From Mycteria americana (Eukaryota; Chordata; Aves; Ciconiiformes; Ciconiidae): a stretch of DNA of 64,000 nt. The notes beneath the pieces were generated by a model. It worked only from the letters and a program-made list of their open reading frames with translations, did not search any database and was not told where the DNA came from. A program made the position numbers and the translations under genes. Shown piece by piece: positions 34,422 to 47,234 of the stretch. The DNA is taken from assembly GCF_035582795.1 (NCBI RefSeq), contig NC_134366.1, positions 10,694,161-10,758,160 of the forward strand, in the 5' to 3' direction. The first letter of the stretch is position 1. Each line of letters starts with the position of its first letter.

Positions 34422-37400
34422 TTTAGACAATTCTGGGCATTTTTGTAGCTGTTATCTGTAGCACAAATGCAGTTCCAGGCTTCTGAAACAAGACTGAGTC
34501 AGACCAGGAGACTAGAACAAAAAAATCTGAGAGGAAAAGTTTTGCTCTGAAAACCAGTGCACCAGAAGACTGGAAGAATTTTATCCATATGCTGGTATAA
34601 GACGAAGAGCTGCGTGTTCGCCATTACATATGAATGGACTGACTGTGAATCTCCTGTCATGGTACGAAGAGCTGGGGATAACTTCAGAAGGAACCTGCTG
34701 GAAGGAGGCTCGGCATGCTAAAGTGATGAAAAGCTGCCTCTCAGCTGACAGCAGAACAAAGTCTTTTTATGCTCTAAAATGATCCTTATAGAGACTGAGA
34801 AGCTATTGTGTGTGGGGAGCCCCATCCAGCTCTTGACAGTGGTAGTGCTCTGGATTAAAATGTTAGGAAGAGAGAAGGAAATACCCCGAGGAAAGAAGTC
34901 AGCATTAATTTTACTGTTACTGGGGTTTGGGAGTGAGTAATACTGAAGTCTCAGGCTTGCAGTCATCCATGTAGCAATAGCCCCCAATTTATTCTGCAAC
35001 AAAGAAGTCTGCTGTCAACACACACACATCTACACCATCTTTCAAATGCCTTCTAGCACTGCTCACCAGTTACTTCCTATGTGATTAACACCTTCCTGAT
35101 GAGTGGGCAACAGTAGCATTTCCAGTTTTCACTGTACGACAAGTCTTTGACTGTATGGGCTGGCTGCTGCACGAAGAGCAAATAGTGCACTGCCATTTCG
35201 CCTAATCCCGTGTGTCAAACCAAAGCAGCAGATTGAAGCTATGGTAGGCACATATCAGTGTGCATGGATATGAAACCTAAAAAAGAAATAAACTTGTAGA
35301 TCTCCATGGATCTATTTAAATACAATATTTTATTCCATTCCATGTAGCTTTTTATACAGTTCTCATCACCATAGCAACAGAGGTCCAGCTCTTCAAAGGG
35401 TATTTAGGTATCCTTCAGCACCCAAGTCTACCAGCTGGGTGCTATTGCAGTCACAAAAATCTTATTAAGCTTCCACACACTCCTGTGTGTCTCCAAGGTG
35501 CCTGACTACTGATGTACAGATGCTGCCCATAGCTGAGAAGCTGCTAAGGGCTCCAGCTCAAGCCGAAACAGGACCTGAAGACAGATCCTCAAAGTGACAA
35601 TTTCCCCACTTGAGTCTCCAGTGCCTTGGGCACACCCTGGGAAGATGGTTAAATGAGCTGTGGGTCACCCAGTGGATGGCCTCGGAACAAGCATGTCCAT
35701 ATATTCATTTCTATACCTGCCAGTCTTGCCATCCCGGCAGCCCCATACAGCTTGGTGGTTAAAACACTGATGTGTGACAGACAGGTTCAAATTTTACTCT
35801 GAATCATTTGAAGCAGAGAAGTACACCTCCTTCTCCCACATCCTACCATAACCCTACTTCCAGTTCTCCCTGTTTGAATGAACAGGCTGAAGCAAAAAGA
35901 TTTCCTCTGCAGAACTCTTTCCCCTCAGGGAAAAGGTTCGAATTTTGCCTCAAATGAAGCAAAACCAGGGAACTGAGCTCGAGTTTCCTGCAGCACAAGA
36001 TTAACAATCATCTGTCATGGTTTGGTTCCGTTATCTTTTTGCAAAGGGAGATATGTGTGCAGGGGGATTTTTAAAATATACATATTTCTGTGCATATAAA
36101 TTGTGTACTTCTTTGCATGTTTCTACTTAGATGAATAATGTGTGTATATTTAGCAGCATTGTACAGATATGGCATGAATAAAGGCTGTTGTGTACATTTT
36201 TTATTTCCCCTCTCTAAATACCTCAATATATGTTGTATACAGTGATGTTTATGTTCAGACAGTGTGCAAGGCTGTGCGTGCATAGGCCCTGTTTGATGAG
36301 GGAAGGGGATCTCCTTGGCACAATACTTATTAGTGTCATCAATCATCGGGGGTGTCATTTCCAAATTCCCTTTCCCTTACCTAATTTGCTAAACCTAATT
36401 CTTTATCACACTACAAAACCCAGCGTGAGAGATGGAAGTGATAATGAGAGGTGGCTTGCTCATCCATGCTCTACTGTACAGAGGCAATGTCAGCCTGGCA
36501 CCTTCTGGAGGGATTTCCCATTTTCTTTCTCTTTCCAGGTAGGGTGCTCTGTATCTGCTCAACCCACAGCAATTAGCAGCCCATTGCATCCCTATTGCAC
36601 TGTGGCTTTATTTACTTCTGGCTCCTCAGTGTGCTCTTCAGTTGCTGGAGAGTGCCTAAGTCAAAGCATCTTGCTTGATTTCTCTGCTGGTGCTTTCTTG
36701 GCTTAGATACATTTGCTAATGCATCCAGTTCAGGAGACCTCCAAAATGCACTTCATTAATCTCAACAACCTAAGGTCATTTTTTTTTCCCAAGTCGCGTA
36801 CTAAATTAGCAAAAGAAAGACCTTTATCAAAAACTTGCCTTATTGAATTTGCCAGTCCTGTTCTGCTTGTGCAAATAATTGCATGTCTTTAAAACTTGGA
36901 GGGAGGAAAACAACAAGCCATGAGTGGAATCTAAACTACTGACTCAAAACTCCCATCCTTGACATGGACAGGGCCAGGATTTCATCCTGTATGTGCTGTC
37001 ACTCCCATCCCATATGCAAGTCTTGTTCTTGTCAATGAATTTAACTCACCAGAACTCATTGATTTCCCTGGGTTTATTCACAGGTTTGTCCTACACACAG
37101 ACTCCTAATGGAATTAATGGATCTGCATCCTGCCCACATAGATTACAGCACTGGATTGGGGCCCAATTATTCATGGACGTGACTTTGTTTCACCAGCAGA
37201 CCTTTAAAATACACAGCTTCTTCTCTCAGTTGTTGTAAAGAGGATGCCATAGAAAGAAAACAGAAGCATGTGAAAACAGTAATAAGGCAGGTCAGGAGCC
37301 CTAGCAGGAAACGATCTTCAAAATCTTGTGCACGTTAAGAGAAAAAAAAATATAGAAGCTCTGTTTTTCATAAGATGGGGAAGGTACGTCCAGTGCGTAA

Positions 37401-40400
37401 ACCTTTTAACACCAACACAAAGGATCAGTGAAGCCTGACTCTTCTATTTGATGAGGAATGAGTAAGACTCAGAATACAAAGATGTCACCAGTTAGCAGCA
37501 TCTCAGCTGGAAGTGTGAATATTTTTAGAAAACTGAAAGAAAGGGAGACTCATTTTTAAACAAAGAAGAGATGTTAATCAGATGGAGAAACAGATATTAT
37601 GGGGGATGCTTTACAAAAATCCTTTGGGAATTTGGTTGCTTAGTGCCAGGAAGAACAGTACTTAACTCTTTTGTTTTTTCTTTTTTTTCACTTTGGACAT
37701 CTATGATTCCCCTCGTGACAACACAGTCCCACGAGCTAGACCATTTGGGACTCCCTGTTCACATGCTGTCACAATGACATCAGTCTTCGTAGGAGCGCAG
37801 AAATAACATTGTGGACCCAGGCACACAGTACTGAAGTTTCACTAAAACCAGAATCTTTATACAAGTCCAGTAAAACAGACCACTTTGGGAAGGACCTACT
37901 CAAAAGGTGAAAAGTCACATCAGTAACTCAGGCCGACAACAGTCAGGATTTATCAGAAAATTGGAAGAGAACGTTACTGACACAGAAGTTATGATAACAG
38001 GAGATACAGCGAAGGGTCTGCTTTGATAACTGGATTCACAGTGGTGCACCTTACCCACCCTGCGTGTCCCCCGGGGCAGGCAGGCAGACGTGCAGCAAAA
38101 GCTGTCACTCAGATGCCCTGTGGGCAGCAGCAAGAATCCCCACCATGAACTCGCTATTTGCTCAGAGGCCCTGTGACCCCAAAGACTGCTTTTCCTTTAC
38201 AGAGGAGGTACCTGTTTGCTCAGCTTCCCGAGTGAAAGCCGTGTTCAGAGAGCTATAGCTATAAATAAAGGCTTAAACAATTGTATTTGAGATTGTAAAA
38301 GCTCTTCTGAGCAGGACTGAATACTACACTGACTCAATGTTCCTTACTCTATTCTTGGTTGGCTTTTGGGCACCTCTGTAAAATTTACTCTCCAAGGAAA
38401 ATATAAAAACCTTAAACACTAGAAAATTGCAATGTTCTATATTAGAGAAGTATCAAGCATAAGGGAGAATCTGTGCTTGCTACAGCCTAGACCTTTAAGG
38501 TAAATTGTGCTCCGATCTGGTCATTTCACACCCAAAGGGATCATGCCAATGCCAATGTCCAAGGAAAGGTACCATCAGGTTCCTTGTGTCCCATTGGATG
38601 GCCCATAAATGAACTTGCCTGATCAAGTCGTCTTTTCTGGGAGCTGTAAATACCTGATGGAAATGGCTTTTAGCACAGGGAGGCTACAAGGAATGAAGTA
38701 AGACTTTGGCACTGAAACTGCAAGTTGCTGGTCAACGGCTGTCTTCCCAGAGCCAGAACTCCAACTCTCCCCCACAGTAAATGCTCCAATATTCAGATTG
38801 TCTTAGGAGTAGGAGTATTTTGTTAGCCTTTTGTAGCAGACCCGTAGAGAAAAGAATCATCAAATAAATTGTAAGTAAGTGTAAAATAAAATGTGATTAG
38901 GCACAGGCAGTAAGCCTCAATTCCTGCATATTCCCTGCAGGCTGGGAGAAGTCCTTTTCCTCCCTTGCACCCTAAAGCTGTCCTCTTGGCTGTGTCCAGC
39001 TGTGTGCCTCACTGACACATGTTGTACAGCTACTCCCTGGAGGAGCTGCAGGATTCGCAGCTTGAACTCACAAGTTTTGGCAGTTCAACTTGTCTCCACG
39101 TGTGTGTCGCATTATAGTACCCTCCACACAAGAACGAGGTAGCCATTTCTCTGATGCAAAGCCAGCTGGTTGCTATGACGAAACATGGGTTTTGTTTGAA
39201 TGCTATTTTGAGGCTAATGTATAGCTCTTGCACCAACATCTAAGGAGGCACCAGTCGAGATTTCTTTTAGGCTCCATAGCTGAAAAGACCTTCCCTAATG
39301 GGTGGCCATTCCATTGTGTCTAATATTTCTATGTATCCTATCAGTATGGCGTGTGAGTTAGCTCTCCTGAAGTTATCCTACCCACTAGCAACATCAGGAA
39401 TAGCCATGCACATAATCTGCTATGAGAAAACATTTAAGAACATTTTGCTGAGTGATGTGGCCATTTTGTCTCATAGGTCTGTCAGAGGGGAAGGAGCAAC
39501 CCCTATACAGATGACCAACTCAAGAGCTACTTAACTCAGTTAGACCATAACAACCAACTGCAAGGATGGATGAAGCTCCTACCCCCAGTGGCTGGGTTTC
39601 CACTCCACCAAGGCAGGCAGAAGTTGGTCAGGTCTCAATTTTTTTCAGTCTGTAGAATTTGAAAGAAGTCACCAGATTATTGCAGGGATAAATCTTTCTT
39701 GCATACTTTGAAATTGAAAAATATTATACTTCATGGCAGAGAATTTTTTGACAGGTAAGTACCTTACGATTCACATTTTACTTTCATCAATCACAGTAAA
39801 AGTCAGGTAAGGCCAGTTAATACTGTGCCTGGTAAATTTTCTCAACAAGTCTGCAAGGCTAAATGTTTCTACCATTGTATTTAGATAACTGCCACAGCCA
39901 CCTACAATTGGATGGTCTGTACTAAGAAAAATATTATTACTTTTGCAAATCCACCAAGTTATGCACTGAGGTGCCATTCAAGCTAGGACGGTTATGAAGG
40001 CAGTTGTCACCGTCCTCCTGCTGCTCAAAGGTCTGTGTAACAGTTTTGGCCCAGGAGCCAGCTGTACGCTGGGTTAAAACACCAGCAATTTTCACCTTGG
40101 GTTAAGGTTTAGTGGAACTCATTGTTTTTAATTTGCAGCTTCGAGAAGTGTAACCATCTATGTTTTATAGATTTTTCTTTTCCTATGAGGGAACTCATCA
40201 ACTTTGATGTCTGTAAGTATTGATTCTCTGTATTAAGGGATTGGTAAAACAGATTAACCACAATAGCATGTTAATTAAGACCATGCTTCAGCTTTCCAAA
40301 ATTACTCTCTTTTTGCAGAAAGCTGATGAATTGACTGGCATTAAAGACCATCCAAGCCAAGAAGCCAGAAGGTAAAGATCACAAGGGAAATCAGCCGCGT

Positions 40401-41411
40401 ACCCAAGAGAAAGTTTGGAGACAACGCAATCCCGTTTTCACAATGTCCTGTGTGGGGCTGTTATATTGAAATCTTTAGTGGTGCTAACAGGATACTTCGC
40501 ATAGACAGAGCCCTGTCAGATCTTCAGCCAGGTTGAGACTGGATTTGCCGTGCCTACAAATCCCAGGATGAGGAGTCAAGGACCAGGACCTTGTCCCACA
40601 GAAAGATGTTCTGCCAAGCAAGCCCAGCCTATCAGACTGGGAATGTCTTCAGGTTTTCTACATTACCTTCAACTAAATCAACCATTTGGCTCCTTCCATC
40701 CTTAACTTTCATCTGTCTCATGCAGTTAGGCTTCAACCTTTGGAGCAGACCCTTGTGGTGGGTTTGTGCCTGGTACAGAGGGTGCTAATCTGAGCTGGGG
40801 GCATTATGGCTGCCTTGGGTAAATAACAGTTTTCAACCAAAAGGAAAATGCAAATGTCTTGTGTGTTGTGTTCACCCACCTTGGTGCTCCCAGACCCCTG
40901 CTCTGGAGCAAGGACTCTCTGCCGGCCTTTCACTCCAGCTTTGCTCTGCCTTTCCTAAGCCCCACTTCTGACTGCACTCTCACCGTTTATTTTTTTTTTC
41001 AGAGGCTTTAAACCTCGGTGTCAGCTCAGCTCGCATTAGTGTCAGAGGAGTATCTCTTGGCAGTTTACAAAAGAGAAAATGGAAAGTCGAGCATTATTTA
41101 ATGTATAATGTGGTAGAGTGCCTATGCTGAGCTTCTCTGAGAGGCTTGAGGTTCCAGCTACCTGAAAAAGTTGATAAAAGCTGCTGTCATCTGGTGATTC
41201 AGCTCCCCTCTCTACCATGGCTCTGGCCCCACTCTGCGTGGGCGACTCAACACACAGGAACTCTGTTTCTGATGCAAACTAGAAGTTAGTGGGGCTATTC
41301 ACCCAAGTTTCACTTGCATTGATGTGTTTGTTGACTTTTCAACTGCCTAGTGTTCTTTTGAAGATATATTTAGTCAGGCAAATGCTGTGAGTTTGCTTTT
41401 TATGCAATGAT
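34422..41411. other. Intergenic, no gene seen
   Basis: Non-coding sequence. A tRNA-like A-box/B-box pair (35747-35793) suggests a SINE fossil. Decayed repeat wording occurs around 35395-35560 (tatttaggtatcc) and 37020-37140. The 158-codon frame at 36230-36706 has no domain. Confidence 0.55.
35747..35793 (+). mobile_element. Possible tRNA-derived SINE head
   Basis: acagcttggtggttaaaaca resembles a Pol III A box (TRGCNNAGYNGG) and ggttcaaattt (35783-35793) a B box (GGTTCRANNCC). The spacing is slightly short for a tRNA. It is diverged, and no tail is identified. Confidence 0.35.
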
Positions 41412-41550
41412 GTGGCTTGCTTTTTAGCTATTTTGGCTGGGAGTGAGAAGACCTGGATCGATTCCCAAGGGACGTCTCTGGTGCTAGGTCAGGCTGGTCT
41501 GATCCACTCTCAGAAAGGTACAGCACCGCGTGGGCTGAGTCACCTTCTCC

Positions 41551-41788
41551 AGCAGACTAAATCCCCTCTCCATTTCTCCACTGCCCCTGTTACCCATTAC
41601 AAGGGTATCCAGCAGCTTAAATCCCCTCTCCATTTCTCCACTGCCCCTGTTACCCATTACAAGGGTATCCAGCAGCTTAAATCCCCTCTCCATTTCTCCA
41701 CTGCCCCTGTTACCCATTACAAGGGTATCCAGCAGCCTAAATCCCCTCTCCATTTCTCCACTGCCCGTTACCCATTACAAGGGTATCC
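41551..41788. repeat. 60-bp minisatellite, four tandem copies
   Basis: Copies start at 41551, 41611, 41671 and 41731. Each begins agcag(a/c/t) and contains aaatcccctctccatttctc. Copies 1-3 differ only at one or two positions and copy 4 has a 2-bp deletion. Because the unit is 60 bp, every open frame repeats in phase, giving 20-residue protein repeats on both strands (for example SPLHFSTAPVTHYKGIQQLK). The 132-codon plus frame (41412-41810) and the 89-codon minus frame are by-products. Confidence 0.97.
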
Positions 41789-43414
41789 AGTAGACTCTTG
41801 TCCCTCATAGCATCATGCAAGCTGGAATGTGGGTTGGATTTCCAGAAAGAAATATTGTCAGTGCAACTCTTCGGGGTCATGTACACGCTTATATTCAGTT
41901 AATTTCTTTTTAATTTGGGCGTTGAAAAATTGAGGAGTGTGAGCTGTACAGCTTTGGAATATTGTTTAAAAATACATCTTTCCTGGGTAGATGGGAGTAT
42001 GTAAAATGTGGATACCTTTTAGAAGAAGCCTCAATTTTATTATTGCTGTGATTTCCCACTTTCAACATTTTCTGGAAGGGAGAGGGATATTTGGTTCAGA
42101 AGTTATTTTAGCTGATTCTATCCAATTTGCTGAACTGAATTCCTCCCCCCCTCCCCAAAAGGCTTTCTTTTTAATAACAGCTGTTATTTCTTTCCAAGTG
42201 CTGGGAAGAGGAGTCCAATAAACCCCTCCTTGGGTTCCTTCCAGAAATAAAAAAACATTTTGGCTGTCATTCAGGCCTCCCTTTTCATTAATTCTATTTC
42301 AATGTATTTTATATGACCGTGCGTCTGCCTTTGCAACAGCAAGGAATCTCAGTGGGACGGAGCAGCTTAATCGATCAGCAATCCTGGTCACCCAGAAAAA
42401 GTGTTAATTGGCCTCGGTACTTGAAGCATGTGACACCGCCTGACCTAATCATCAGAACTGGAGAAGTCAATAAATTAGAGGAGAAATGCAGATGGATAAA
42501 ATAAGGACCCAATTCTATACCACACGCTGTGAACATTATTCCTGAAACCAGTAGCGCTATATGGAAAAGCCAAGTCAAACATTTGCTGGATAAGGCCCAG
42601 GGGAGCTAAGAGGAAGAATAGTTTTATGTTTTCAGAGTTTCACCTTTTAGTCTTCTGTCACGTACGTTTGATACGTCTTAGCAATTTGCCTGAAAGCCCC
42701 TAACTGAATCTGTGAAAATTATTCATTTCCCTGCTGTAATAACCCAGCGGTGCAGCTTGCCTTGCCCCTGCGCTCCCCAGGGAGGGACTGAGGCTGGCAA
42801 AGCCAACGTGACCGGGTCAGGGGACCGTCAGGGACGTGCCAAGGCTCACCTCCCTCCGAGAGAGAAGCAGCGGGCACACAAAATCCAGCGTCGCGGTTAA
42901 ATACCACAGGTGAGATCTCAGCTCCCTCTGCGGCAATGGGAGCAGGTTTCCTTAGCCACAGGGTCCAGCCAGGGCATTTACCTCCAACCACTGATGAGCT
43001 AATAACTTCGGGCTGCTAATTTAGGCCTGTAATTTAGACACACGAAGAGGCTGGTGTGAATACCTCCCATGGTGCCCGCAGTATTAGCCATCAGCAACGC
43101 CCGGGTGAGGGCTGAAGGAGAGAGGATTGCCTTCAGAGGCAGGGCAGGCTCCTTTCAGCCTTATTAAAAGTGCTCCCGTCCCCGTGCTGCAGATGAAGGA
43201 CTTCCGTCCCTGGAGCCGGCAGGGGTGACTTTCCAAGCGTTGACTGCAAAGGAATGGGCACGTGCGAGCACAGGCTGTCCCGATGAGCGAAGGGAAGGGT
43301 TACCCTGCGCACACAGGCAGGGCTTGAGCACGTGGGCTTTCGGCAGGCAGCGGCTGGCCAGACAAGAGTCCAACATCCCAAACCTGCACGGGGGCAGAGG
43401 CCAGCCCTCTTGTG

Positions 43415-43470
43415 CAGCGTGGCTGGGTAGGACCAGGACACTCAGCATGGCTGGGTAGGACCAGGACACT
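43415..43470. repeat. 28-bp tandem duplication
   Basis: cagcgtggctgggtaggacc aggacact (43415-43442) followed by an almost identical copy (43443-43470) with one G-to-A difference. Confidence 0.95.
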
Positions 43471-45220
43471 AAACGTCCTTTCTGCAGGACCAGGTGGTGT
43501 CTGGATGGGATCTGGAGTAATAAAGCTCTTCATCCTGCCTGCTCCAAAGGCAGCGAGTACTGTAGTGAATCCTAAACCTTCTCTTAAACATTCAGAGAAA
43601 GAAGGAAACAAGCAGTAAAGGCATTCGACAGGCAATGTGTAAGGAGTACCCCCACTGCCGGGTGTGTTCACCGTGAAGCACTGGCACACCAGCAGCACTG
43701 GGGTGCACAAGCCCCTTCAGGGTGGGACGTCTGGAGGGGCAGACACAGCCCCGGCGTCGTGGTGCTCATGGCAGAGCCTACATCCCCAGGACCTTCCTGG
43801 AGAGGATGCAATGAGAAAAACTCATGCAGGCCCTGCTTGGGGTATGGTCCTCCCGGCAGCCAGCTACGGACGTGAGCAACTTCTCGGTGTGTTTAATGTC
43901 CCTGCTGGCCTGTCCTGCTGGGACGTGGCAGGTGACACAAGATTCTCAGATGTGGGACAGGAAACCCGGGGACATATGTCAACCCCCAGATATGGAACCA
44001 TTAGGACTGAAGCCTCCAGGATGAGCATGCTTAAAATTACATCTATCACAATGTTTTGAACACTCATTTGGGTTCTGGATTACCTTCTAGTTTTTGTCTT
44101 TAAGGCTAATCGTAGGCAAAGTATCTGTGACTATCTCTGCAGCCATGAAGGTCCTCAAAGGCTGAGGTGATTTTGTGATTACACATTTCTGGACATGGTA
44201 GGTGGTAATTTTTTTCCCTCAGAACCCAGCAGGTGGCAAAAGCGTAGAATCCAGCCTGAATTTTTATGCAATGAAAAACAAAAATGGAGAGTTTCTTACG
44301 CAGAGCAGAAGCTGTGGGGACTGGGCTAAAGTCTCAGTCTGGGGCAGACAAGCCTCAGGAAAGGGTCCTTTGAACCAGAGGGTCCTGAATAACAAATTTT
44401 CAGTGAAAGTTTTTCCATCAATTTTTTCAGCAAATACTGGATTTTTTCAATAGAAATCTGTCAGTTTTGCAGCTGACTCTAAAGCTAGTTGGAAAGTGGA
44501 CATCTTTAATTTTTTTTGGAAAAATCCAATTTAGAATTTTCCAGTTATTTCTTAAATTATCTCCAGGAATCCTTACAGCAGCTCAGGTATCTTGACTTTG
44601 TATTTTGCTCCCTGACCCACTCTGTATAGCCACACAAGGGAGAGAGAAGAATCAGCTGCAGATTGTGCCACTGTCTCCAGCACCTCCCAGTACTCAGAAA
44701 AAATGAGCGTCACCATCCCTATTTATATGTGGTGCAATGAAAATATTTGTTTATCCTTGCAGTCCCATTAGGAAACCAAATTTACTGGCTTCTTCTTTAG
44801 AACTTTGTCCCTAACCACCTCCCTTTTATTAATTTAAAAACATCCAAAACCACAGCTACAATGAGAGAGAGCTTCCTACCAGTTAGAACCACCTTGTGTT
44901 GGTGGAGCCAGTGGAGGGAACTGGTGGGAGAGGCACCGCTGCCAACCAGGTGCAGGGACACCAGTACAGGCAAAATGACTCCCAACTCCTTGCAGAGCCA
45001 AGATGGTAGTGAAGGGGTGGACATCTCCCACACCAAAAGCTATAGATGCCCAACCATGAGTAAGTGAACATGTGCCTGGTAGGAGTGCTGTGACGCTATT
45101 TTATCCAGCACAAATGTCTGGAGGTACGCTTATCCATCTGTTGGCTATCCACATAGCTGTGCTCTTATTTTTTTCTTTTTTTTTTTTTTTTCCCCTGTTG
45201 TTGTTTATGTATATATAGGT

Positions 45221-45240
45221 CTGTGATATATATATCACAG
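45221..45240. repeat. Perfect 20-bp palindrome
   Basis: ctgtgatatatatatcacag equals its own reverse complement. Confidence 0.95.
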
Positions 45241-45287
45241 CTCCAGAGATAGTTGCGTAGATAAACATCTGTAGACAAGGTATGGTC

Positions 45288-45310
45288 CACAGTGGGAAAA
45301 ACCCACTGTG
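45288..45310. repeat. 9-bp stem, 5-base loop inverted repeat
   Basis: cacagtggg (45288-45296), loop aaaaa, cccactgtg (45302-45310). The arms are perfectly complementary. Confidence 0.9.
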
Positions 45311-47205
45311 TAAGCAGAGAAGTTAACATAAATTTGCAGTCAAAAGTCCCAGGCACAGTCCTATTAGTTGCAACTGTCCAACAAAATGCATTTTCAAAAG
45401 TAAGCAAAGCTTAAAAAAAAAAAAATATCAGGAAGAAGGTTAACAAGGCACTGCAAACTCATTTTGTTGCCCGTCAAGTGCCAGAAGGTGTTCAGAGACA
45501 GTGGAGCTATTTATGTTAAGTCAAATATGGAAGGAAAGTAGACCAGGTTATAGTAGCCTGGTGGACAGGAAGGAGAAAAGACATGAGGAATAGGAGCAAT
45601 AAAGTCTCCAGACCAGCCAGGTGAAAAGTGCAAACCTGTCTTGTCCCCTCCTTTCCATAGCTCACTTTTCCCCAGAGCCACAAAAGTGGTCTGTACCACA
45701 TCCTTTATCTGCTGGCCTTTCAGTGGGGAAGACAGGGTTTTTAAATAACAATAATAAAGCTTTCCATTTGTATTTTAATAAGGAAACATTCCTTTTTATC
45801 AGATTACCAGGCCTGTCATGATTCACCTCTGAGCCCTTCATTTGGCTAATGAATTTATGCTCCTCTTTCTAGGGGCAGACGATCTTGTCATTCACAAAAT
45901 GATGCCGTTCTCAGCATATCTCACGCCGAGGCGAGGCAGGGAAAGAAATCCCTGCTCAGCTCCATTGGTGCCTGTCCCTCCTTCCTCCTGTGCTCGGTGC
46001 TGTAAGAGGGCAGGTCATCACTTAGCTCTGACGCTGCTCTGTTCAAGGGCTGCTGCCCCGTCTCAGAGCCTTTGAGGTCAGGAGAGACCATGGTGTGCTA
46101 CGAAAAAAACCCACACCTTCGTCCTTTCTCAGATCAGGAGCTGCTTACTCTGATACAGTGCAAAAAGCTCCTTCATTGATGCAGCTTGGGTGCAAACTGA
46201 GTGGAATAGGCTCCCCTGTGGCCCAACACGCCACATCCTGCACCTAAAGGTTGAATAAGGGTGAAATTTTAGCTGAAATGTGGTCAAAAGAAGGCTGGAC
46301 TTTGGTTGCAGTTGGGCCAGGAGGTGATTCTGCATCTCTGGTGTGGACAGGATAGTAACCCATATGGCCACAACATCACTCAGGTGGCTTCAAACTTTGT
46401 TAAAGACAGGATGTCTTCCATCCCCATCTATTTCTGAGCCATTTCACACCATGCCAGGGCAGCTTCTCAGCTCTGGTTCAGGACCCCAGAGGTACTGCCC
46501 ACCACCTGCACTCCCATCATGAATATCTGGCAAACTTAGGTTTGAAGATGGCAGAAGAGTAAACTTGTGTCACAGCACACGGCACAGCCCTAACAGCTGG
46601 AACACCGTCTGGTATTGGTTTTATAGTCTCTGGCTAAAAAAGAAAAAAGTCATGTTTTTTCCTATGCAACTTCAAAATGTCTGTTATTCATAATCCTCGC
46701 ACAAACGTAGCCTACACGTGGGCAATCCCCGCTCTCAGCTGTGCGCTGCAGTCCTGGCACGGCAGGGAGGGAGGTCTGGCAGTTGCCTGTCGGCAGTGCA
46801 ACGCTCCCGTAAGAGACGCAGTTTCCCCGACCGGAACCCTGGGCACACTGGGGAATGGCAACTTTCAGGGGAGACCTAAAGCCCATCGCTAGGTAGGAGT
46901 CCTTCCACATCTTGTGATGCTTTCCTTCTGCAAGAGAGGTTATTTCAGTAACGTCCTGCCTACCTAACGCCCAGCCTGTATTTTCCACTGGGAACAGTAT
47001 TTTTCCACTTTCAGCCCCCAAACAATTCTGGGCTAAATAACTTACCACTGCTTATCTCTCTCTGCTGATCTGGGAGGAAGCCGAAAGGATTAGCGGAGAC
47101 TACCACTTCATTTTTAGCTGGCTGGATTAGGGGAAGCAAATCCCACCCTCTGTGCCTACATTACAGACTGAAGGGTTGGGGAGCAGATGGGATGGGGAGA
47201 GGAAA

Positions 47206-47234
47206 GTGTGTGTGTGTGTGTGTGTGTGTGCGTG
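47206..47234. repeat. (GT)n microsatellite
   Basis: An uninterrupted GT run of about 25 bases followed by cgtg. Confidence 0.95.

Noticed and set aside
41412..41810. 132-codon plus-strand frame with protein repeats
   Set aside because: Produced by the 60-bp minisatellite; the complementary strand is also open for the same reason.
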